Assembly (NCBI GenBank): GCA_050258755.1
Contig: JBLMZI010000006.1
Span: 1-64,000, forward strand
Origin: JBLMZI01 sp050258755
Lineage (GTDB): Bacteria; Bacillota; Syntrophomonadia; Syntrophomonadales; DTU052
Direction: 5' to 3'
DNA: 64,000 nt
Shown piece by piece: positions 16,563 through 26,391 of this stretch (position 1 is its first letter; every line of letters begins with the position of its first letter). A model generated the notes under the pieces. The model did not search any database and was not told where the DNA came from. It worked only from the letters and a program-made list of their open reading frames with translations. The translations under genes were made by a program, and so were the position numbers.

Positions 16563-19500
16563 TTACTGGACCTGGGTGCTCCAGGCGGCGATTAAGTTGC
16601 CGTTTTCGTCATATTCACAGTGCAGGGTACGCCCGTCGGGCAAGACCACGCTCGCGATCGAGTCGTCCGCGGTATAGATGAACGCGCTGGTGCCATTCAC
16701 GCTGCCCGCCGCTGTCGGTTCGGCTGCTGCGCCATACGCCTGCGAAGGCGGTGTAAAGTCGGCATTCCATCGGGCAATCCCTTTTGAGAAACGGAATTCG
16801 TCGATATAGCCGTTGGCGGCGGGATTCGTCTGCGCGGCAGGGGAACCGCTGCCGATCGAAAACCCGAGGTCGTTATTATCCAAGGCCCCGTTCCAACTGC
16901 CCTGGAGGATACCGTTCATCCATATCTTCACAATTCCCGATTCCCGTGTCATGGCAATATGAATCCAAGTGTTCAGGGGAACCGTACCGCTCGACTCGAC
17001 GGTCCACTGACCGGCGTTGATCAGGCCAATCTTGCCGTTCTCCCGAACAAAAAGTCCCCATCCGCTGCTGTTGTCCGGGCTCAGGCGGCCGCAGATCGGG
17101 AAACCATAACGGTCAATCCGTATCCAGGTATCCACGGTCATGTCCCCGGTTCCATCAAAGTCAGCGTCATCGGCTATGCTCAAAAAGTCCCCGGTACCCC
17201 CGCGAATCGCGGCGCTGGCCGTGCCAAATTTCGGGGATTGGGTGGTTGTGACGGCATTCCCGTTTGCGGTTACCGTCTTCCCGTATTGGTCGGTAAATTC
17301 GGTTCCGTTGTCAGTGCCATCCATATGCAGCAGCAGTGCTGTATTCGGATCCAGGGCACCGGTGACGGTCACGACACAGGTATCATAGACCGATGCGTAT
17401 ACCGCGCTGCTTACTTTTATCGTCGCGGTTCCCGCCGCAACCGGCGTTACTAAACCGGCAGCCGAAACTTTAACCTTGCCTGGATCGCTGCTGGTCCAGA
17501 GAATGCTTTTATCGGTCCGGTTCGCCGGCGTTACCGTGGCATGCAGGCTTACTGGCTGGCCAACCATGGCTTTCATCGTATGCTGGTCGAGGGTGACCGC
17601 GGTAACCGCCAGGATTGCGTCAGGGTTCGGGTATGGCGCGGCCAACGGCGTGAAGTTTGCCGTCCAGCGCGCGATCCCCTTGGACAGGCGGATTTCGTCC
17701 AGATACCCTTGGAAGGGCTGGGCTTCGTCCGACTGACTTCCGAAAGCCAACGCCCGGGCGCAGTTATCAAATGCCTGGTTTCCGAGATTTTCCGCCAGCA
17801 GGTACATGGTCCCGTTGACTGCCGCATAAAGCGTTCCGCCGTTTCGGATCAGCGCGATGTGGTTCCATTGGTTCACACTGATCGGAATCGACGTCCCGCC
17901 GTCATCCATTCCATTCAAACCGTCCAATTTCCATAAGAACCACAGTTTCCCCGGATTAACACCGGCTTTGTTGTGCAAGATGGCGAAACTCGCTTCGTGG
18001 GCGGTATCGCCGGTCACCCATTGGCTGGCCAGACACTCCTGGGTATCCGTTCTGGTCGGATAGACCCAAAAATCGAGTGTGAAATCACCTGAGCCGAACG
18101 ACCAGGCTTCGTTATCGGCGATCGTCAGGCTGTCTGCGGTACCGCCGAAATACGCGCTGGCGGTCCATTTTTTCTGTGCGGTTCGGGTTACCGCATTACC
18201 TTTTCGGGTAACGGCGTAACCGCATTCATCGGTAAATAGGGTGCCATTATCAGCACCGTCAAGATGCATCAATAAGCGGGTATATTGGTCGGTTCCCGCG
18301 GCCACGGTAACCGTGCATTGATCGTAAACCGCTTCATTGAGGATACTCGCCGCCCGGATCGTCACCGTTCCAGGAGCGATCGCCGCCACCGTTCCAGCAG
18401 CTGATACCGTCACCTTACCTGGATCGCTGCTGGTCCATTTGACCGCTTTGCTGGTTGAATTCGCCGGCGCCAAGGCCGCGGTCAGGTTAGCGGTCTGACC
18501 GACCGTCAGATTCACCGCATGCTGATCCAGGCTGACGCCTGTGAGGGGTACATTGGCCTGCACATTCGGATACGGCGCGGTTGGCGGGGTAAAGTTCCCT
18601 GTCCAAGCCGCCAAGCCGCGTACGATCCGCACTTCGTCGATTAACGAGCTGTTTCGCTCCAGGCCGCCAAGATATAGGGTGCAGTTGCTCCAGTCAACGG
18701 TTTCCAGCGGATAGGCGGCTTTTTCTACGCCATTCACGAAAACCTTCACAGTGGTGGCATTGACCTTCACGATCGCCGCATGGTACCAGTTGACTCCGTT
18801 GGTCAGCCAGCCGGCGCCGCCATTGTTATTCTGGTTCTCGATGTTGCATCCAAACCATCCGTCCTGCATTGAATAGTAGGTTCCCATCCGGCATGTGCCG
18901 TTGGCATCGACCACTCTCAGGAGCCAGTGGCCGTGTTGATCGTTGATCGACGGTTTAAACCAGTAGTCGATGGTGAACGGGTCATTACCGAAATTCGCAT
19001 CGCTCCCAAGATTCACGGAAAGGTAGTTTCCGTCGCCATTGGAGAAGTACCCGCACGCCGTCCCGAATTTTTTATCACTGGAACTGAGCGTCGGATAACC
19101 GTTTTGCGTTACCGATTTCCCGGTTAAATCTGTGAAGTACGGGTCATCCATGTGCATCAGCAGTACCGGAAAAGACTCTACCGGTGTTACCGGAAGCTTG
19201 GTTACGTTAACGATGCAGGTTGCGGTCCGATTGCCGTCCTGGGTTTCCACCATTACGGTCGTTGTACCCAGCGCGACCGCGGTAACCAACCCGGTCTGGG
19301 ATACGGCCGCGATATTTGGATCACTGCTGCTCCAAAGGATTCCTTTATTGGCCGCGTTCGCCGGCGCAACCGTCGGCAGCAGAGCAGCGGTTTCGCCGAC
19401 CGTCATGCTCAGCGTGCTGCGGTCCAGGGAAACGCCTGAAACCGGTACGATGGTATTATCGCCGGCCACGATAACCGTGCAGGTATCTCTTAATCCACCA

Positions 19501-22500
19501 TCCAGACTGATTGCGCTGACGGAAGTGGTTCCGGCTCCCACCGGCACCACTTCCCCGCCGTTTACGGCCACCACCGCCGGATTGTCCGACAGCCAAACAA
19601 TGTCTTTCAGATCCGCTTCAGCCGGAAGAACGGCCGCATTCAAGGTAACGCCCTGACCGCCAGCAGTCAGGCTCAGCGTGTGCTGATCCAGCGTGACTGT
19701 GGTAACCGGGTTTTCGGTCACCATTACGTTGACGGTGCAGGCGGCGCTAAAACCGCCATCCTGGGTTTTCGCGGTGATAACGGCGGTCCCGGTTTGGCCG
19801 GCGGTAATCACTCCGTCGGCTACACTGGCAATCGCCGGATTACTCGATGTCCAATCAAGCGCGGTATTGGCCGCATTCACCGGGGAAATCGCGGGCATCA
19901 GATTAACATTCGGACTTGCGGGTGTCATGGTCAGCTCATTCCGGTCCAAACTCAAACCGGTGACCGCAGCCGCCGCACCTGGATCGCCATAAGCGCCGCT
20001 TGGCGGTACAAAGTTGCCGGTCCACCGGGCAACCCCGCTGCTGATCCGGAATTCGTCGAAATAAACCGGTCCGCTGAGCGGATTCGCTTCATCACCGCGT
20101 TTGCCGATATACACGCCGTCAGTTCTTGGGGTTTCGGTTCCGCCCGTTACCGCAGGCTGGGCAATTCCATCCAGATACAGCGTTTTAACGCCGTTGTTGT
20201 TTACTAATGCTAAATGATGCCAGGTATTCAGTCCCGGGTAAGCCGACGTTTTTCCACCCTGGCCGTCCTCCGGCAGCCCGCCGTACTGAGCGGCGGTCAG
20301 ACCGTCCTGATAGACAAAACAGTTGATTTTGTTGTTGATTGACCACAGGGTTCCGGTGACCTGTGCGGGGAAGTATACCCAGGTGTCGACGGTATAGGAG
20401 CCGTTGGCTGCCAGGTCCCAATCAGGACTGTCGGCAAGGTTGAGCCAGGCCCCGTTATTCCCCGCAAAGTATCCCGATCCAGTCCCGCCGAATTTGGTTT
20501 CGGCACGGGTTGCCGCCGAACCGCCGACGGTAACCGGTTTTCCGCAGGTATCGGTGAAGACCGCGCCGTTATCCGCGCCATCCATATGTAACAGAAGTTT
20601 GGTTTGGTCATCTTCGGCGTTGTTGACCACCGTGACCGTACAGGTATCGGTAAAACCGCCCTGATCAGCCGCCGCGGTAATGGTTGCGGTCCCGGCCGCA
20701 TGCGGGGTGACGACGCCATTTAGTACCGAAGCCACTGCCGGGTTGCTGCTGGACCAGCGCACGGTGCGGCTGCTCGCATTAGCCGGAAGAACTTCTGCGT
20801 TCAGGATTTGGCCGACCCCGCCCGCCGTCAGCGTCAGGGCGTGACGGTCAAGGGTAATTCCGGTAACGATATAGGTAACCCCCGGATCGATATACGGTTG
20901 ACTGGGTGGCAGGAAGTTGCCTGTCCAGCGCGCGATGCCTTTGGAAACCCTGAATTCGTCGATATAACCGTTGAAACTGTAAGCACCGTTTGAACAGACT
21001 CCAATGATAATCGGGCTGAAGGCGCTGTTGACCACGGTATTGTTGTATACACTACTGCCAACCGCCGTGCCGTCCACATAGAGCTGGACGTAGCCGTTGC
21101 TGCGAATCAGGGCCCAGTGATGCCATGCGTTGGGCGTAATTGCGGCTGATGCTGTTAAAGTGGTTCCTTTGCAATAAGCGCTCGGGACGCCATTGCTGGT
21201 AGTTAGATGAATCTCTGACGGATTGCCGTAATCCAGAAGACACTGAGGACCGGTTACAGTCTGATAAGCCCAGCATTCGACGGTGAAATCGCCATCCAAG
21301 CACAGGTCGGGGCTTCCCGGAATGGTTAGGTAATCCCCGCTGCCGTCAAAACGAGCCGATCCGGTTCCAAACTTCTTTTGGCCGGTCATCGTACAGGTAT
21401 CACCGAAGCGCGTTACATTCTTCCCGCAGGATTCGGTGAATGCCGTTCCGGCATCCGTTCCGTCCATATGCATAAGCACTTTGGTATATTGATCCTGGGT
21501 TACCGCGTTGCCAATCACCGAACAGGTATCCGTTTTCCTGCCATCCCGGGTTGTTACGGTGATCGTCGCGTTCCCCGCTCCAACGCCGGTTACCACGCCG
21601 GTGTCGGATACTATCGCGACGTTGGGGTTGCTGCTGGACCAGATTACCGTAGGATCAGTGGTATCATCGGCGGCCACTACTGCCGTCAGCGTGCTCGAAT
21701 TTCCGCCTGTCAGCGTGATGGAATGCTGGTTCAGGGTTACGCTGCCGGGGGCCTTGTAGCTCTCATACGGGTCACTTAGGGGCGTAAAATCGTCCATCCA
21801 CCGGGCGATCCCTTTTATGATCCTTAGCTCGTCAAGATTGCCGTTCAGATATTGTTGGGTTGAGCCGGAGTAGTATAACGCTCCAACGGTCAGCGGCCCG
21901 CCAAGATCGGGCATAGAAAAGTTAGCGTCCAAATTGGTGCTCTGCACAGGAGAAACGACTTTGGTTCCGTTTACAAACATGTGCCAGTTTGCGCCTTTCC
22001 GCGTCACCGCCACATGATACCAGGTATTGGTATTCCAGGTAAATCCGGTTTTGTAGAAATCAAAATAGCCGCCGCCGCTAGCCCGATACCTGAACCAAAG
22101 CCCGTTATCCTGTCCTGGTCCTCGGTTCACGTTTAGCTGCCAGTAGGTTGAATCACTGCTGTTCCCCTGAGAGATGATCGTGTTCTGCGTTCCATCCGAT
22201 GATGGACTGAACTGGACCCAGGTTTCGATGGTGAAATCGCCGCTTCCAAAATTCCAGTCCGGGCTACCGGGAAGACTCAGGTATGCACCATTACCGTTAA
22301 ACCCCGCACTTCTGCCAAACTTAGCCGGATTGGCTGCGGATGTCACCGTACCGATTGTGGTCACAGCGTGATCGGTTTCATCGGTAAACACCGGATAGTG
22401 GCCGGTGCTGTCCGGCGGATCGTCCATATGAAGCAAAAGCTTGGTGTACATGGTTGGGACGACGTTCACCGAACAGGAATCTGAAAAGGTCCCGTCCTGG

Positions 22501-24512
22501 GTAGTTGCCGTAATTATCGCTGTGCCGGCCGCAACCGCCGTCACAACTCCGGTATTCGAAACGGTGGCGACGGACGGTTGATTACTGCTCCACGTAACGC
22601 TTGGCATAATCGCATTCGCCGGCACTGGCGCAGCGGAAAGCGTGGTTGAGGACTGAATGGCAAGATTTTTCGAATGGCGGTTCAGGGTAATCCCGGTTAC
22701 CGTCATAACAGTCCTGTCGCCCGGACTGTTTACGTATTGCGTTTCATCCTGCTCGTTATAGACATAACCGTATGCCGAATTCCAGCTGGACAGTTTGTAA
22801 CCGACCCGGTATTTCGTGTTCTTCCCAACGACGGTATTTGGATCCTGCCAGGAGGTTGTGCCGGAAAGCGGTTTTTGGCACGTATCGGCTGACGTCCATG
22901 TGCCCTGGTCCTCCAGATATCTTTCAACCGCGAAGGTGGTGCTCATAGTGCCGGACTGGTTATACAGGGTATTGTATGGCGACAAATCAATGGTGTTTTC
23001 CCCGGTTAATTTCACACTGGATGTAATATGCGCGCAGCTCAGACTTGTGCCATTCAGCATAACGGGGTTGTTCGCCAGCCAGGTATCGTTTTTAAAATTG
23101 GCCCCGGTCAGACGCAGGGAGCCGCCTGTGCAATTCAAACGGGTTCCGCCAGCGTACGATGAACCATAGCTCGGAAAGGCTTCGATTTTTAAGCTACAGT
23201 TGGCTGGGATGGTGATGTTTTTAGCGGGTTGCGTTCCAGCAACTCCGCCTAAAAACCCCCCGCAGAAAGAGCTGGGTAAACCCAGGCCCAAAGTTCCAAC
23301 CGCAGAATCCGCGGTTATATTCAGCGATAATGTTCCGGACTGCGCGACTGCCGTGTTGACGTCGTTGTGGTTGATCTTTCCGCCACTCCCTATATTGATT
23401 GAAGAAAGGCTAAATGAAGCGCAGCGAATCGATACGTCTCCGCCCGGACCCGGCGTCGGCAATGGCCATCCGTTACCATACCATGCGCCCGAATCCGACC
23501 CCGCTCCCGCACAAATCGCCCCAGTCGACGATATGGTTCCGGTCGATGTTAAAGTCACATTCCCGCCCGGTGCGGCACCGGTCATATAGGTAATGTTCCA
23601 AGCATCGCAGCGTTTTCCGCTTCCCGCTTTCAGCGAGCCAAGCGTCATGGACGGCGCCGTGATCGAGATGCTTCCTCCACTGCGAGGATTGTATACGATG
23701 GATCCCTCCGACGTGGGGACCGCCCCCCCATCTCCGGCTGTAATCGTGTTAACGGTGTACGGGTCAACCGTATTGATCGTCACAGATCCGCCATCCGTGG
23801 TTTCGCCACTACCTGCTGCCAAGCTAGGAATGTTGGCCGTTTTCGCCGTGATATCGATGTTTCCCCCCGGGCCAGTCGTAATGGAAGACCCTGTCACCGT
23901 TGTGGCCTGTATGCTGACCCGCCCGGCATTGATCGCGGTAAAACTCGCCGTGTTCGCGTAAATATTGAAGCTTCTCGTCCCACCATTGAGCGCGGCGGTC
24001 GCACTAAACGTGTTGCAGGTTACAGTTCCCGAGAAAATAGTTCCGGCGGTCGTAATCGTTTCTGCAACAAACGATCCCGTTCCGTTCGATTCAATGTTTC
24101 CGGCATTCTGAATGGTAATTGCGGTTATGTTGATTCCGGAGGGAGAATTTGTACGCGGAGACCAACCCCTCACGGTTCCGTTGTTGATAACCGTTCCATT
24201 GGCCCGAATGACCGGAGCGATATCTGATACTCCCCCGCATTCACTGTAGGAGACCTGGGTTTGAAGAATCAGTATCCCGCCGGGATTCACGGTAATGTTC
24301 CGATAGTCCGCGTTGGCCGTCAAGGTCACCGTTCCATTGACCACCAGGTCTGTTGTCGAAGTTCCCGTGTCGTACGACCTGGCCTGCTGCACCGAAGTGC
24401 CCTGAGCCGTTGTGAAAGATATGGTGGCAGCTTCGGCCGGCTGAACCGGAATCACACAAAAGGTCAGTATGTACACCATAAGAAGCAGTCTGGATAAAGC
24501 ATTATTCCTCAC
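16563..24512 (-). CDS. Giant secreted protein with alternating Ig-like (Big_2) and LamG domains
   Basis: 2649 residues from GTG 24512, chosen because AAAGGAGGA lies just upstream and a signal peptide follows immediately (LLLMVYILTFCVIPVQPAEA); the GTG overlaps the Lgt-like stop (GTGA). Residues ~30-620 are Gly/Thr/Ser-rich beta-repeat sequence, probably a beta-helix. Then come eight Big_2 domains (pattern VTxVTLDxH...WTSSDP...V..G.ATI) interleaved with six LamG/concanavalin-like domains that each begin LLLHMDG...FTD (near 22450, 21485, 20595, 19165, 18285 and 17335). It ends with a short Rhs-like YD unit (LPDGRTLHCEYDENGNLIAAW). No LPXTG or S-layer motif is evident. The likely role is carbohydrate or matrix adhesion at the cell surface, next to the Rhs toxin. 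Confidence 0.9.
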   Translation of the reverse strand: MRNNALSRLLLMVYILTFCVIPVQPAEAATISFTTAQGTSVQQARSYDTGTSTTDLVVNGTVTLTANADYRNITVNPGGILILQTQVSYSECGGVSDIAPVIRANGTVINNGTVRGWSPRTNSPSGINITAITIQNAGNIESNGTGSFVAETITTAGTIFSGTVTCNTFSATAALNGGTRSFNIYANTASFTAINAGRVSIQATTVTGSSITTGPGGNIDITAKTANIPSLAAGSGETTDGGSVTINTVDPYTVNTITAGDGGAVPTSEGSIVYNPRSGGSISITAPSMTLGSLKAGSGKRCDAWNITYMTGAAPGGNVTLTSTGTISSTGAICAGAGSDSGAWYGNGWPLPTPGPGGDVSIRCASFSLSSINIGSGGKINHNDVNTAVAQSGTLSLNITADSAVGTLGLGLPSSFCGGFLGGVAGTQPAKNITIPANCSLKIEAFPSYGSSYAGGTRLNCTGGSLRLTGANFKNDTWLANNPVMLNGTSLSCAHITSSVKLTGENTIDLSPYNTLYNQSGTMSTTFAVERYLEDQGTWTSADTCQKPLSGTTSWQDPNTVVGKNTKYRVGYKLSSWNSAYGYVYNEQDETQYVNSPGDRTVMTVTGITLNRHSKNLAIQSSTTLSAAPVPANAIMPSVTWSSNQPSVATVSNTGVVTAVAAGTAIITATTQDGTFSDSCSVNVVPTMYTKLLLHMDDPPDSTGHYPVFTDETDHAVTTIGTVTSAANPAKFGRSAGFNGNGAYLSLPGSPDWNFGSGDFTIETWVQFSPSSDGTQNTIISQGNSSDSTYWQLNVNRGPGQDNGLWFRYRASGGGYFDFYKTGFTWNTNTWYHVAVTRKGANWHMFVNGTKVVSPVQSTNLDANFSMPDLGGPLTVGALYYSGSTQQYLNGNLDELRIIKGIARWMDDFTPLSDPYESYKAPGSVTLNQHSITLTGGNSSTLTAVVAADDTTDPTVIWSSSNPNVAIVSDTGVVTGVGAGNATITVTTRDGRKTDTCSVIGNAVTQDQYTKVLMHMDGTDAGTAFTESCGKNVTRFGDTCTMTGQKKFGTGSARFDGSGDYLTIPGSPDLCLDGDFTVECWAYQTVTGPQCLLDYGNPSEIHLTTSNGVPSAYCKGTTLTASAAITPNAWHHWALIRSNGYVQLYVDGTAVGSSVYNNTVVNSAFSPIIIGVCSNGAYSFNGYIDEFRVSKGIARWTGNFLPPSQPYIDPGVTYIVTGITLDRHALTLTAGGVGQILNAEVLPANASSRTVRWSSSNPAVASVLNGVVTPHAAGTATITAAADQGGFTDTCTVTVVNNAEDDQTKLLLHMDGADNGAVFTDTCGKPVTVGGSAATRAETKFGGTGSGYFAGNNGAWLNLADSPDWDLAANGSYTVDTWVYFPAQVTGTLWSINNKINCFVYQDGLTAAQYGGLPEDGQGGKTSAYPGLNTWHHLALVNNNGVKTLYLDGIAQPAVTGGTETPRTDGVYIGKRGDEANPLSGPVYFDEFRISSGVARWTGNFVPPSGAYGDPGAAAAVTGLSLDRNELTMTPASPNVNLMPAISPVNAANTALDWTSSNPAIASVADGVITAGQTGTAVITAKTQDGGFSAACTVNVMVTENPVTTVTLDQHTLSLTAGGQGVTLNAAVLPAEADLKDIVWLSDNPAVVAVNGGEVVPVGAGTTSVSAISLDGGLRDTCTVIVAGDNTIVPVSGVSLDRSTLSMTVGETAALLPTVAPANAANKGILWSSSDPNIAAVSQTGLVTAVALGTTTVMVETQDGNRTATCIVNVTKLPVTPVESFPVLLMHMDDPYFTDLTGKSVTQNGYPTLSSSDKKFGTACGYFSNGDGNYLSVNLGSDANFGNDPFTIDYWFKPSINDQHGHWLLRVVDANGTCRMGTYYSMQDGWFGCNIENQNNNGGAGWLTNGVNWYHAAIVKVNATTVKVFVNGVEKAAYPLETVDWSNCTLYLGGLERNSSLIDEVRIVRGLAAWTGNFTPPTAPYPNVQANVPLTGVSLDQHAVNLTVGQTANLTAALAPANSTSKAVKWTSSDPGKVTVSAAGTVAAIAPGTVTIRAASILNEAVYDQCTVTVAAGTDQYTRLLMHLDGADNGTLFTDECGYAVTRKGNAVTRTAQKKWTASAYFGGTADSLTIADNEAWSFGSGDFTLDFWVYPTRTDTQECLASQWVTGDTAHEASFAILHNKAGVNPGKLWFLWKLDGLNGMDDGGTSIPISVNQWNHIALIRNGGTLYAAVNGTMYLLAENLGNQAFDNCARALAFGSQSDEAQPFQGYLDEIRLSKGIARWTANFTPLAAPYPNPDAILAVTAVTLDQHTMKAMVGQPVSLHATVTPANRTDKSILWTSSDPGKVKVSAAGLVTPVAAGTATIKVSSAVYASVYDTCVVTVTGALDPNTALLLHMDGTDNGTEFTDQYGKTVTANGNAVTTTQSPKFGTASAAIRGGTGDFLSIADDADFDGTGDMTVDTWIRIDRYGFPICGRLSPDNSSGWGLFVRENGKIGLINAGQWTVESSGTVPLNTWIHIAMTRESGIVKIWMNGILQGSWNGALDNNDLGFSIGSGSPAAQTNPAANGYIDEFRFSKGIARWNADFTPPSQAYGAAAEPTAAGSVNGTSAFIYTADDSIASVVLPDGRTLHCEYDENGNLIAAWSTQVQ

Positions 24513-25249
24513 TTTATGCGTCCTCCTTTGAGCGCCGGAAAAAATAGATAACTGAAAAAGAATCCCGCCAGCATTACGAATAGGACCGGCGCCAAAGCCG
24601 TTCCCGCCGCGCCAGCGGGAGGTTCCCGCAGATAGAAAATGAAAAACCGAAACAGGCAGTATGCCCCACCGAAGGTCATTATGAGGCTGCCGTCCGGTTC
24701 GTTTCCCTTTTCGGTTTTGTAGATCAGCCATGCGGCCATGACAAAGCCGAATACACTCTCATAGATCTGCACCGGGTGAACCGGGATCGTTGTCCCGGGG
24801 AAAACCATCGCCCATGGCATGGATGAATGAATTCCGCCGCAGCATCCAGTAAGAAAGCATCCGATCTTAGCGATGCCCACTGTAAGGGCGGCGCCGGGCG
24901 CCATCGCGTCCAGAACGCGAAAGGGTTTTTCCTTCATCAGGGCACTCAATACCCAAACACAAAAGATGGCAGCGATAATACCCGTTACCAGAAAGCTGTT
25001 CAGGTTTGAAAAAAAGCCAATCTGGCCTTTCTGATACTCGTCGTAATACGCGATGTAATGCCCTGCCTTACCCCCAAGATAGGTGATGATATTCGTCGCC
25101 AACGTAAGCAGCAGGCTTTTCGTCCAGGTTAGACCCCGATACCGGAGAAAGAATATGGACGATACTGAGAACACAACGATGACGCCGAAGTAGTTGAACA
25201 GCGCATAGGCCGTGAAGCTATGTCCGAAGATCGTCAGGATTGGGTGCAT
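24509..25249 (-). CDS. Divergent prolipoprotein diacylglyceryl transferase (Lgt) family protein
   Basis: 246 residues and about seven membrane helices. The Lgt-family core is visible as VGIAKIGCFLTGCCGG (about 124-139) and IPVHPVQIYES (about 154-164). Lgt transfers diacylglycerol from phosphatidylglycerol to the lipobox Cys of prolipoproteins. Here the canonical HGGLIG and RIGNFxNGE motifs are replaced by the GCCGG variant, so this is a paralogue and may not be the housekeeping enzyme. Its gene overlaps the upstream gene by 16 nt and the giant protein start by 3 nt, and has RBS AAAGGAG. Neither giant protein nor Rhs signal peptide has a lipobox, so the substrate is unclear. Confidence 0.85.
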   Translation of the reverse strand: MHPILTIFGHSFTAYALFNYFGVIVVFSVSSIFFLRYRGLTWTKSLLLTLATNIITYLGGKAGHYIAYYDEYQKGQIGFFSNLNSFLVTGIIAAIFCVWVLSALMKEKPFRVLDAMAPGAALTVGIAKIGCFLTGCCGGIHSSMPWAMVFPGTTIPVHPVQIYESVFGFVMAAWLIYKTEKGNEPDGSLIMTFGGAYCLFRFFIFYLREPPAGAAGTALAPVLFVMLAGFFFSYLFFPALKGGRIK

Positions 25250-25914
25250 ATACGGTTCTCCTTTACAAACTCGCCAATGGTGCCGCGATAGCGAACCGGC
25301 AGATTGGCTTTGCTGAAATCATACGCCATGGTGACCCGATAATCGGCGGTCGGCGGTATTTTGGGGTTGAACCCGCCTGCGAACGGATTGATGCCGCAAC
25401 GATGCAGAACCCAGGCCAGCCAGGTTGAACAGATAAACCTGGGCGGTCGGGTTAGAAGCCTGCCGGCCAGTTTCAAGGGAAAAAACCCAATCCGGAACAA
25501 AGGAGCGCAGGTGATCATGGTCAAGAATGATCCGAGGTAGTTGTATCCAAACTCGCCGCGGTGCTCATACTGATCCCGAATGAACTCGGCGAGGGCCGCG
25601 TGCTTTTCTGCGTCAATTTCGAACTCCAGCACCAGACATTCGAGGGAAGACCGGTAGCGCGTCAGATCCTCGCGCGTCACCGTCTTTCGAAACGAAAACA
25701 GCGATGAGCATTCTGGATCCAGCGCGACGATGACGTGGAAATACTCTTCCCCCGAAAAAAAGCGCACAAGGTTATAGAAAAATTTATCCTTCAGTAGAAT
25801 GAAGGTCAGGCTTTTCTCCATCCATATCCCCACGATCTCTCGTCCGCCGCGCTGTTCGCTGCCGTGTATGATCGAAAAGGCGGAATTGTCCCAGTTTAGA
25901 TCGGAAACTATCAA
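25234..25914 (-). CDS. Permuted NlpC/P60 (papain-like) family protein
   Basis: 226 residues. Conserved elements fit the circularly permuted papain-like fold (YiiX/LRAT class): His in EEYFHVIVAL (about residue 60) comes before the Cys in FICSTWLAWVLHRCGI (about 161). Related proteins are amidases, acyltransferases or lipid-modifying enzymes. TTG 25914 is the longest start; ATG 25821 (MEKSLTF) also fits, and neither has a strong RBS. As first gene of the Lgt/LamG/Rhs operon it may modify lipid or cell wall for display of the products. Function inferred. Confidence 0.6.
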   Translation of the reverse strand: MIVSDLNWDNSAFSIIHGSEQRGGREIVGIWMEKSLTFILLKDKFFYNLVRFFSGEEYFHVIVALDPECSSLFSFRKTVTREDLTRYRSSLECLVLEFEIDAEKHAALAEFIRDQYEHRGEFGYNYLGSFLTMITCAPLFRIGFFPLKLAGRLLTRPPRFICSTWLAWVLHRCGINPFAGGFNPKIPPTADYRVTMAYDFSKANLPVRYRGTIGEFVKENRICTQS

Positions 25915-26340
25915 CCGTCATCGTTTCCGGGAAACCAGGCAACCGCCCCCCTTGCCCCCGAAAACATGACTAATAGCCCTCAATTCTCACACATTCCCGC
26001 CAATAATCCGAGCTGTACCCTTTGATTAACGATCGGTTTGGTTCCGATTCACAAGTAAAATGCATTATTCGGAAAGCGAGAAATAATATCCTTTGATGAA
26101 ATTTGTCGATCTTAGTCGAAGTCCCGTCGCGTTACCTCCGAAACCAATATTTGGGCGATCACAATTTTGGATATCGGTAAAAAAATTTGCTATTACATAA
26201 TTCAGGTATCAAATGGCAACCATTCTATTCCTTAATTTGCCACAACCCAATAAAGCCCCACTTGCAAAGCTCAATAATTGTCGAATCATCGTGGTAAGGA
26301 CCCGCTCAAATCAATTGGTCCATTTACGTTCAAGAAAACA
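25915..26340. other. Intergenic region between sigK and the surface operon
   Basis: About 430 A+T-rich bases with no credible gene. The promoter of the minus-strand operon should lie here, but I could not identify a convincing sigma-A or sporulation-sigma site. Confidence 0.5.
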
Positions 26341-26362
26341 GAAAAACCGGGCATTTGCCCGG
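26341..26362 (-). terminator. sigK terminator
   Basis: CCGGGCA/TGCCCGG stem (26347-26362) followed on the minus strand by TTTTTC, 30 nt beyond the sigK stop. Confidence 0.8.
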
Positions 26363-26391
26363 AAGTGAGGGGACGTGTATGTTCAAAGCCA

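Noticed and set aside
16600..22700. Regularly spaced DNA repeats that could suggest a repeat array or CRISPR
   Set aside because: They are the coding traces of repeated Big_2 and LamG domains: large (~800 nt) units, not short direct repeats with unique spacers.
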